Part shown: positions 56,433-64,000 of the stretch, in pieces | Layout of the letters: each line of letters opens with the position of its first letter | Position numbering within the stretch: position 1 is the stretch's first letter | Assembly (NCBI GenBank): GCA_016791105.1 | Contig: JAEUNM010000098.1 | Span: forward strand, 1-64,000 | DNA length: 64,000 nt | Source of the DNA: Rhodocyclaceae bacterium | GTDB taxonomy: Bacteria; Pseudomonadota; Gammaproteobacteria; Burkholderiales; Rhodocyclaceae | Direction of reading: 5' to 3' | Notes under the pieces: model-generated | What the model was told of the DNA's origin: nothing | Seen by the model: the letters and a program-made list of their open reading frames with translations, nothing else | Database searches by the model: none | Position numbers and translations under genes: made by a program

Positions 56433-57227
56433 TTAGATGGGAAGATCACGCACCGCCGCGGACTCGTGCCAGAGCGCAGCGAGCGCCTGACGTGCAGTGT
56501 CGGATACCGCACTACTCCAGAATGTTTCGCCACCGGGAAAATCCGGCGGCGCGGCACCGCCGGCTTCCGCCAGGCGACGAAGCAATTGACGTGCCACGGC
56601 CTGGCCGGTGTCTATGACGGGCACGCCGGGCCCGGCAACGGCCTCGATGTGGGAGCGCAAGAAGGGATAGTGGGTGCAGCCGAGCACCAGTACGTCGGCG
56701 CCGCCGGCCAACAGCGGTTCGACGTGGCGCGCCACCAGCGCGCGCACTGCGGGGCCGCCAAGTTGGCCGCGCTCGACGCAATCGACCCAGCCGCTGCAGG
56801 CCTCGGTGAGCACTTCCACCTCGCCGGCATGGTTATCCAGCAAGGCGGCGAAGCGCGCACTTTGTAGTGTGCCGGTGGTGGCCAGCACTCCTATGATGCC
56901 GCGCCGGGTGGCGGCCACGGCCGGTTTTACCGCCGGTTCCATGGCGACTATAGGCAGCGCGTAGCGCTCGCGCAGCAGCGTCGCCGCCTGCGCGGTAGCG
57001 GTGTTGCAGGCGATCACGATGGCGCGTGCGCCCTGCTCCAACAAAAATTCCGCCAGCGCCAGGGAACGCGCACGTATGAATTCGGGCGACCTTTCCCCGT
57101 AAGGCGCGTGGCCGGAATCGGCGCAATAAAGCAGATGTTCGCCCGGCAACAAGCTGCGTATGTGGCGCAGCACGGACAGGCCGCCGAGGCCGGAATCGAA
57201 TACGCCTATCGGCGCCAGCGCGCTCAT
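56433..57227 (-). CDS. murI: glutamate racemase
   Basis: The 264-residue enzyme supplies D-glutamate for peptidoglycan. It has the family start GVFDSGLGGLSVLRHI and YCADSGHAPYGERS. The two catalytic cysteines lie in IACNTATA and LGCTHYPFL. The length is normal. It lies 26 nt upstream of the large GGDEF-EAL gene and may be co-transcribed with it. Confidence 0.97.
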   Translation of the reverse strand: MSALAPIGVFDSGLGGLSVLRHIRSLLPGEHLLYCADSGHAPYGERSPEFIRARSLALAEFLLEQGARAIVIACNTATAQAATLLRERYALPIVAMEPAVKPAVAATRRGIIGVLATTGTLQSARFAALLDNHAGEVEVLTEACSGWVDCVERGQLGGPAVRALVARHVEPLLAGGADVLVLGCTHYPFLRSHIEAVAGPGVPVIDTGQAVARQLLRRLAEAGGAAPPDFPGGETFWSSAVSDTARQALAALWHESAAVRDLPI

Positions 57228-57291
57228 GGCAGCGTCAATGTGGACACGGCGCCTTTATCTTGTAGCAGACCGCCGCGCTTGCGCCGCCGGC

Positions 57292-57852
57292 TTAGCCGGC
57301 GCGGCCTCGCTTCCACAGGATGTCGCTGCCGCCGGCGGCGCGGTTGAGCACGCGTCCCAGCACGAACAGCAAATCTGACAGGCGGTTCAAATACTGCCGG
57401 AGCGCTTCACCTATGGCGCCTTCGGCCTCTTCCGCCGCCACCGCGACCACGGCGCGCTCGGCACGCCGGCATACGGTGCGCGACAAATGCGCCAGCGCCG
57501 CGGCGCGGGTACCGCCGGGCAGGATGAATTCCTTGAGCGGCGGCAGCGCAGAGTTGTAATGCTCGAGCGCGTCATCCAGACGCAAAACATGCTCGGGCTT
57601 CACCAGCGTCATGCCCGGAATGGACAATTCGCCGCCCAGGTCGAACAAGTCGTGCTGGATTTCGGCCAGCAACTCGCCCACGTCCGCCGGCAGGCTTTCC
57701 GCCGCCAGCACGCCCAGGCCCGAATTCAGTTCGTCCACCTCGCCCAGCGCATGAATGCGCGCACTGTGTTTCGGCACGCGCGTACCGTTGCCCAGGCCCG
57801 TGCTGCCATTGTCGCCGGTACGCGTGGCGATTTTGGATAGTCTATGTCCCAT
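57292..57852 (-). CDS. PduO-type cob(I)alamin adenosyltransferase
   Basis: The 186-residue enzyme transfers adenosyl from ATP to cob(I)alamin. The N-terminal ATP loop is KIATRTGDNGSTGLGNGTRV, followed by ALGEVDELNSGLG. The helix with RTVCRRAERAVVAV carries the conserved RxxxRRAER-type residues. No other cobalamin genes are nearby. It is divergent from metY across 57853-58033. The existence of this enzyme implies use or salvage of B12. Confidence 0.95.
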   Translation of the reverse strand: MGHRLSKIATRTGDNGSTGLGNGTRVPKHSARIHALGEVDELNSGLGVLAAESLPADVGELLAEIQHDLFDLGGELSIPGMTLVKPEHVLRLDDALEHYNSALPPLKEFILPGGTRAAALAHLSRTVCRRAERAVVAVAAEEAEGAIGEALRQYLNRLSDLLFVLGRVLNRAAGGSDILWKRGRAG

Positions 57853-57994
57853 GTTGCCGTCCCATCTGTGCTGTTCGGTAAGAGGCCCGCAAACCCGGCT
57901 GCAGCCGTGCCGGCGCGCGCCGCGCGACGATTATGCCGCAAGCCGGCCGGGGCCGCGGCATGGCTTGCCTGCCACAGGGAGGGGCAAACCTTAG

Positions 57995-59320
<1,326 letters not shown>

Positions 59321-59332
59321 AAGCGCCGCGCC

Positions 59333-59731
59333 GTGACACTGGACTGGAAAGTGGCGGCTTTCGTGGCGGTCGCCGTGCTGGCCGTTTATCTGGGCTACAG
59401 CCTGTACCGGCTGAGCCAGTCCGCCGCCCGCGGCGCGGCGCCGGAGGCACCGCCCGCACCGGCACCCGAGCTCGCGCTGCGTGTGGACGAACTGGCGCGT
59501 GAATTGGCCGAATTGCGCGAACTTGTCGCCGCTTCACAACAAAACTGCGCAGACCTGCAGGAACAGATCGACCGCCTGCGCCAGACACAGGGCACCGCGC
59601 CGCAATATGCCGAAGCACTGGTACTCGCGCGCCAGGGATTGCATGCCGAACAGATTGCGGAGCGCTGCGGCGTCGCCGTCGCGGAAGCCGAATTGCTGCT
59701 GGCGCTGGCACGCGGCGAGTCGCAAGCCTAA
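59333..59731 (+). CDS. DUF2802 domain-containing protein
   Basis: The 132-residue protein has an N-terminal membrane helix (about 7-25, AAFVAVAVLAVYLGYSLYRL) and a coiled coil (about 48-85, LALRVDELARELAELRELVA). The C-terminal DUF2802 helical domain is QYAEALVLARQGLHAEQIAE and on to RCGVAVAEAELLLAL. The start is GTG 59333, 12 nt after metY. The function is unknown. It resembles short cytoplasm-facing proteins found beside SPOR or flagellar genes. Confidence 0.85.
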   Translation: MTLDWKVAAFVAVAVLAVYLGYSLYRLSQSAARGAAPEAPPAPAPELALRVDELARELAELRELVAASQQNCADLQEQIDRLRQTQGTAPQYAEALVLARQGLHAEQIAERCGVAVAEAELLLALARGESQA

Positions 59732-59796
59732 GCCGCACAGCCTGCCGCGCCAGCCAGGGCCGGCACGGGAAAAACACAGTTGGGGGAGGAAAAGCG

Positions 59797-60561
59797 GTGG
59801 AAAGACTGGAGAACGAAGGCCGGCAGTCCGAACTGCCCCTGTCCGCCGCCGAGGCGGCACCCGCGCCGCGGCCCGAACCCGTAGCCGAGCCGCTCCCCGC
59901 CAGCACAGCCGAGCCGGCCGCCCCCGCAGCGGCCCCTGCTCCAGCGCGCCACGCTCCGGCCGCCATCGCAGCGCCCGAGCAACGCCGCAGCATCGCCCTG
60001 CGTGCCGGCGCGGCAGCGCTGGCCATCGTGGCACTGATAGGTGGCCTCGCCCTCTACGACCGCGCCCAGAAAGGCGACGAACTGCCGCCGGAGCCGCAGC
60101 AGGCGCCGCGCGCCAGCGGTAGTCTGCGCGACACTGGCAGCAAGCCGCAGGCGCCGGCAGCGGCGGCTGCCATGCCGGCGACCGCAAGTGAAAGCCGCAC
60201 CACAGCGGACGCCCCGCCGCTACCGCCGGCAGCCGAAGCGGAACATACGGAAACCCCGCTGCGGCCTTCGCGCGCGGCCGAAACTGCGCCGGCCGCCGCC
60301 GCCACCCCGCCACCCGCCGCGGCGCCAGCCGGTTCCACGCAAAATTTCTATGTGCAGACCGGCGTATTCACCGATCCGGCCCATGCCGATCAAATGCGCG
60401 CCCGCCTGGTCGCGGCCGGCGTGCCGGTGCAGCTGGAAACGCGTGTGCAGGTCGGCCCGTTCAATAGCCGCGCCGAGGCCTTGGCGGCGCAAAAGAAGCT
60501 CGCCGAACTGGGCATCGAAGGTTTACTCGTGCCGCCGCGCGGCCGCGCGCGCGGCCGCTGA
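59797..60561 (+). CDS. SPOR-domain membrane protein
   Basis: The 254-residue protein has a cytoplasmic Ala/Pro/Glu-rich N-terminus and one membrane helix (about 70-90, GAAALAIVALIGGLALYD). A low-complexity Pro/Ala periplasmic linker leads to a C-terminal SPOR domain (about 180-250): NFYVQTGVFTDPAHADQMRA and VQVGPFNSRAEALAAQKKL. SPOR domains bind denuded glycan strands at division sites, so a septal location is expected. The GTG at 59797 is preceded by a strong GGGGGAGG. Confidence 0.9.
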   Translation: MERLENEGRQSELPLSAAEAAPAPRPEPVAEPLPASTAEPAAPAAAPAPARHAPAAIAAPEQRRSIALRAGAAALAIVALIGGLALYDRAQKGDELPPEPQQAPRASGSLRDTGSKPQAPAAAAAMPATASESRTTADAPPLPPAAEAEHTETPLRPSRAAETAPAAAATPPPAAAPAGSTQNFYVQTGVFTDPAHADQMRARLVAAGVPVQLETRVQVGPFNSRAEALAAQKKLAELGIEGLLVPPRGRARGR

Positions 60562-60651
60562 CGCAGAGGGTGGCGTGAAGCGGCGCGCAACCCTGGTCAT
60601 GGCTGGGCGCGGTGGCCGCAACGCAGCGCGGCGGCGGCGGAACCTCGCGTC

Positions 60652-62643
60652 ATGACCAGTCCGGCCACAAGCCCGGCGCAAGCCGCCGTAGCCATGCCGG
60701 AACGCCCCTCGGCCTGGCCTTGGGCGCTGCAGCGCCTGTTCCTGCTGGCTTTCCTGGCCGCCATAGGCGGCCTGATCTGGCTGCTCTACCAACGCGACCG
60801 CGACGAACAGCAAGCCACGCTGGTGAGCGACGTGCTCTGGCTGGAACAGAATTTCCACCTGCAGTTCGAGCGCAATGCCGAACTGCTACAGCGTTTTGGC
60901 GACGACTACGCCGCCGGCAGCCTGGACGGCGCGACACTGGACGCGCGTGCAGCCGCCGTGCGTCGCCTCACCCAGGGCACGACGCAAATCGTGCTGCTGG
61001 AAGGCGACGGAAAAGAGCGCGGTGCCTGGCCGCCCATGGCTGGAGAACTGACCGTGGGCGAGGCCCAGCCGGAGGTGCCGGCGCCAGCCGTCGCGCGGCT
61101 CGCGGCGGCCTTGGGGCGGCCGGTGTATTCGAACGCTTATGCGGTAGTGGGTGGCGATATTCAGTTTGAAGTGCACGTGCCGGCCTATCGCAACGGTCGC
61201 CCGGCGGCCACCGTTGTCGGCCTGTATTCACTGCGGAAAATGCTGGGCGAAGTGGTGCCCTGGTGGTTCGCGGAAAAATACCAGTTGAACGTGCTCGATT
61301 CGGGCGGCAACCTGCTCATGTCGAAAACCCAGGTCGAGGCGCGCCGCGACGCCGGCCTGCACCAGGTGGCGTTCGACCCGCCCGGTCACGGACTGGCATT
61401 GCAGGTGGTGGCGTTTCATCACGAAACCCGCGTGCTGCCGATTTTGCTGGTGGTCACCATCGCCGGCCTGGCGAGCGCCATGACCTGGAGTCTTTGGGTA
61501 TTGCGCCGCCACGTGCTGAGCCGCTATGCGGCAGAAAAGGCGCTGCGCGACGAATATGCCTTCCGCAAGGCGATGGAAGATTCACTGCACACCGGTTTGC
61601 GCGCACGCGATCTGCAGGGGCGCGTCACTTACGTCAATCCGGCTTTCTGCCGCATGGTGGGCTGGCCTGCCGAGGAATTGGTGGGGCGCGCCCCGCCCAT
61701 GCCCTACTGGCCGCCCGAGCACATGGATTTCCTGATTGAGGCGAACCAGCGCCTGCTCGGCGCGCCGGCCGGCACGCAGGGACTGGAGCTTAAATTCATG
61801 CGCCACAACGGCGAGCGCTTCGACGCCCTGATTTATGAGGCGCCGCTGATAGACGCGGCGGGCCGCCATTGCGGCTGGATGGGCTCGGTGGTGGACATTA
61901 CCGAGCGCCGCCGTACCGAAGAATTCGCTCGCGCCCAGCAGGAGCGCCTGCAGTTTACGGCCCGGCTGGTCACCATGGGCGAACTGGCGTCCGCGCTGGC
62001 ACATGAGCTGAACCAGCCGCTGGCCGCCATTTCGAGTTACAGCACGGGCTGCATGAACCGCGCCGAACAAGGTTTGCTCAAACCGGAAGAATTGCGCGAT
62101 GCTTTATCCAAACTGTCGGCGCAGGCGCGCCGCGCCGGGCAAATCATACGGCGCGTGCACGACTTCGTGCGGCGCTCGGAACCCCGGCGCGAACAGCAGC
62201 CGGTGGCGGCCCTGGTCGAAGACGCCGCCGGTCTGCTCGAAGCGGACGCGCGCCGGCGCGGCGTAGCGCTGGTGCTGGACATGGAGCCGGATTTGCCGCA
62301 GGTAAATATGGACCGCGTCATGATCGAACAGGTGCTCGTGAATATCCTGCGCAATGCCATGGACGCGATGCAGGATACGGCCCCGCCGGATCGCGCGCTG
62401 CACCTTGGCGTGCGGCGATCCGGCAGCGGTGTCGAATTGAGCGTGGCCGATCGCGGCTGCGGCATCGCGCCCGAAGTAGCCAACCGCCTGTTCGACGCCT
62501 TCTTCACCACCAAGCGTGACGGCATGGGCATGGGCCTCAATATTTGCCGCTCCATCATGGAATTGCACCACGGCAAACTGTGGTTCGAGGCGCGCGACGG
62601 TGGCGGTACGGTATTCCACCTGTATTTGCCTGGAGCGGATTAA
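60652..62643 (+). CDS. PAS-containing sensor histidine kinase (FixL/DctB-like)
   Basis: The 663-residue kinase has membrane helices at ~26-44 and ~262-284, a periplasmic sensor between them, PAS (~305-420) and a HisKA/HATPase core. The H-box is LASALAHELNQPLAAISSYS (His ~451), the N-box VNILRNAMDAMQD, and the G-boxes DRGCGIAP and KRDGMGMGLNICRS. No haem-ligand evidence was judged in the PAS domain. The response regulator begins 4 nt after the stop, so the pair is one operon. The signal is unknown. Confidence 0.93.
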   Translation: MTSPATSPAQAAVAMPERPSAWPWALQRLFLLAFLAAIGGLIWLLYQRDRDEQQATLVSDVLWLEQNFHLQFERNAELLQRFGDDYAAGSLDGATLDARAAAVRRLTQGTTQIVLLEGDGKERGAWPPMAGELTVGEAQPEVPAPAVARLAAALGRPVYSNAYAVVGGDIQFEVHVPAYRNGRPAATVVGLYSLRKMLGEVVPWWFAEKYQLNVLDSGGNLLMSKTQVEARRDAGLHQVAFDPPGHGLALQVVAFHHETRVLPILLVVTIAGLASAMTWSLWVLRRHVLSRYAAEKALRDEYAFRKAMEDSLHTGLRARDLQGRVTYVNPAFCRMVGWPAEELVGRAPPMPYWPPEHMDFLIEANQRLLGAPAGTQGLELKFMRHNGERFDALIYEAPLIDAAGRHCGWMGSVVDITERRRTEEFARAQQERLQFTARLVTMGELASALAHELNQPLAAISSYSTGCMNRAEQGLLKPEELRDALSKLSAQARRAGQIIRRVHDFVRRSEPRREQQPVAALVEDAAGLLEADARRRGVALVLDMEPDLPQVNMDRVMIEQVLVNILRNAMDAMQDTAPPDRALHLGVRRSGSGVELSVADRGCGIAPEVANRLFDAFFTTKRDGMGMGLNICRSIMELHHGKLWFEARDGGGTVFHLYLPGAD

Positions 62644-62647
62644 GGAC

Positions 62648-63265
62648 ATGGACGGCGTGGTGATCGTGGAAGACGACGAGGCGATGCGCGATGCCCTGGT
62701 GTGGTTGTTCGCGTCGCGCAATGTGGAAACCTGCGCTTACGCCTCGGCGGAACATTTTCTCGCCGCCTGCGGCGCCGACGGGGCCGGCTGCACGGCCGCC
62801 TGCCTGGTGCTGGACGTGCGCCTATCCGGCATGAGCGGGCCGGAACTGTTCCGCCAGTTGCGCACCGGCGGCTTCGACGTACCGGTCATTTTTCTGACCG
62901 GACACGGCGACATACCGCTCGCCGTGGCGGCACTCAAGGACGGCGCCTTCGATTTTCTGGAAAAGCCCTTCGACGACAACTATCTGGTCGATCGCGCACT
63001 GATCGCGCTGGAACAGCACCGCCGGCGGCTGGGCGAACGTGCCGGGGCGGCCGCCATCGAAACCCGGCTGGCCAGTCTGAGCACGCGCGAGCGCGAGGTA
63101 ATGGACTTGATTTTGGCCGGCCGGCTCAACAAGCAGATCGCCGACGATCTGGGCGTATCGATACGCACGGTGGAAGTACACCGCTCGCGGGTATTCGAGA
63201 AGATGGGCGCGCGCGCGGCGGTGGACCTCGCGCGCCTCATGAAGGACTACAACGAGCGCAACTAA
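62648..63265 (+). CDS. FixJ/NarL-type response regulator
   Basis: The 205-residue regulator has a receiver domain (1-120), with acidic start VVIVEDDEAMRDAL, phospho-acceptor Asp in LVLDVRLSGMSGPEL (~56) and Lys in FLEKPFDD. A LuxR-type HTH (about 140-200) is LSTREREVMDLILAGRLNKQ with IADDLGVSIRTVEVHRSRVF. The ATG at 62648 follows the kinase stop by 4 nt. The target genes are unknown; no obvious candidate lies adjacent in the window. Confidence 0.95.
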   Translation: MDGVVIVEDDEAMRDALVWLFASRNVETCAYASAEHFLAACGADGAGCTAACLVLDVRLSGMSGPELFRQLRTGGFDVPVIFLTGHGDIPLAVAALKDGAFDFLEKPFDDNYLVDRALIALEQHRRRLGERAGAAAIETRLASLSTREREVMDLILAGRLNKQIADDLGVSIRTVEVHRSRVFEKMGARAAVDLARLMKDYNERN

Positions 63266-63275
63266 ACGCCCGGAC

Positions 63276-63935
63276 TTATTTCGGCTGCTTGACGATGCGC
63301 AGATAGGGCTTGGGCGCTTTCCAGCCGTCCGGGAATTTTTTGCGCGCGTCCTCGTCGGACACCGCCGGCACGATGATCACGTCCTCGCCCTGTTTCCAAT
63401 TCACCGGCGTGGCAACCTTGTGCTTGGCCGTGAGCTGGCAGGAATCGAGCACCCGCAGCACTTCGTCGAAATTGCGCCCGGTGCTCATCGGATAGGTAAT
63501 CATCAGTTTGATTTTCTTGTCCGGGCCGATGATGAATACCGAACGCACGGTGGCATTATCGGCCGCGGTACGCCCCTTGGACGTGCCCGGCGTTTCCGGG
63601 TGAATCATGTCGTACAGCTTGGCCACCGCAAGATCGGTGTCGCCGATGATGGGATAGTTGGGCGCGGCGCCCTGTGTTTCTTCTATGTCCTTGGCCCAGC
63701 GCGCGTGGTCGTCGACCGGGTCTATGGACAGGCCGATCACCTTGGTATTGCGCTTCGTGAATTCCGGCTGCAGCCTGGCCATATAGCCCAGTTCGGTGGT
63801 GCAGACCGGCGTGAAATCTTTGGGGTGGGAAAACAATATGGCCCAGCCGTCGCCTATCCACTCATGAAAACGGATGGTGCCCTGGGTGGTCTGGGCGGTG
63901 AAATCCGGTGCTTCTTCATTGATGTGCAATGACAT
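63276..63935 (-). CDS. 1-Cys peroxiredoxin (Prx6-type, AhpC/TSA family)
   Basis: The 219-residue thiol peroxidase has the peroxidatic Cys in FSHPKDFTPVCTTELG, the Prx6 signature, and the C-terminal domain typical of the 1-Cys group (NWKQGEDVIIVPAVSDEDAR). It reduces hydrogen peroxide and alkyl hydroperoxides in the cytoplasm. The ATG at 63935 has AAAGGA ~6 nt upstream; GTG 63950 is in frame but lies too far upstream for that site. Only 65 nt upstream of the start remain in the window. It is convergent with the response regulator gene. Confidence 0.95.
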   Translation of the reverse strand: MSLHINEEAPDFTAQTTQGTIRFHEWIGDGWAILFSHPKDFTPVCTTELGYMARLQPEFTKRNTKVIGLSIDPVDDHARWAKDIEETQGAAPNYPIIGDTDLAVAKLYDMIHPETPGTSKGRTAADNATVRSVFIIGPDKKIKLMITYPMSTGRNFDEVLRVLDSCQLTAKHKVATPVNWKQGEDVIIVPAVSDEDARKKFPDGWKAPKPYLRIVKQPK

Positions 63936-64000
63936 GCTGATTCCTTTCACGGCGTGTTGGCGTACCTTGTTGCGGCACGCGTTTGCGTGGCCCCCGCGCG

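Overview
The window is GC-rich DNA (mid-60s percent GC by eye) from a Gram-negative bacterium. The gene content and gene order point to a betaproteobacterium. The markers are plsC-gmhB-glyS-glyQ, lnt-corC-ybeY-phoH-miaB, ybgC-tolQRABpal-cpoB-queC, the qseEGF-type two-component locus and yebC/ruvC/ruvA/ruvB. LPS heptose synthesis, Lnt, Tol-Pal and lipoproteins show a diderm envelope. I cannot resolve the order or genus from sequence alone (Rhodocyclales or Nitrosomonadales would both fit). No rRNA, tRNA, CRISPR array, intact insertion sequence or prophage was seen.

Layout. (1) 1-13.7 kb: the 3' end of rtcB with a small basic protein, then a long leftward block: YgjP-type peptidase, plsC, gmhB, glyS, glyQ, a two-gene operon of unknown function (6047-7776), lnt, corC, ybeY, phoH, miaB and a small secreted protein. 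(2) 13.8-28.3 kb: mostly rightward accessory genes. These are a GGDEF/degenerate-EAL sensor, a DUF1326-DUF2182 pair, an EamA exporter, a beta-hydroxyacid dehydrogenase and OsmC. A decayed locus follows (EAD-TIR effector remnant, ABC ATPase stub, frameshifted ABC permease), then a membrane-anchored Mrr-like protein with altered catalytic residues, an unrecognised helix-hairpin-helix protein, a DegP-like protease and two small heat-shock proteins. (3) 28.3-34.1 kb: queC and the complete Tol-Pal operon, leftward. (4) 34.3-37.7 kb: a QseE/QseG/QseF-like histidine kinase, lipoprotein and sigma-54 activator. (5) 37.7-44.6 kb: an intergenic region with strong inverted repeats, a SlyB-like membrane protein, a methyltransferase, two paralogous LivK-type binding proteins without permeases, an AEC transporter and an SDR-folB pteridine pair. 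(6) 44.7-49.7 kb: ruvB, ruvA, a UbiA-type prenyltransferase, ruvC, an EamA exporter and yebC, leftward. (7) 49.7-64 kb: a HerA/DUF853 ATPase, another EamA exporter, a Sir2 deacetylase, a full GGDEF-EAL sensor, murI, a PduO-type adenosyltransferase, metY, DUF2802 and SPOR proteins, a FixL/FixJ-like two-component pair and a 1-Cys peroxiredoxin.

How the genes work together. Much of the window is envelope biology: lipid A/LPS and phospholipid synthesis, lipoprotein acylation, Tol-Pal and envelope-stress-type signalling. The rest is mainly translation and RNA quality (GlyRS, YbeY, MiaB, QueC, RtcB), DNA repair (RuvABC) and c-di-GMP or phosphorelay signalling. The best leads for something undescribed are two. 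One is the 6047-7776 operon, which pairs a protein that looks derived from an ISL3-transposase N-terminus with an unrecognised 327-residue partner. The other is the accessory stretch 21.1-26.1 kb, where a dead TIR effector gene lies next to a nuclease-like membrane protein whose active site is changed.
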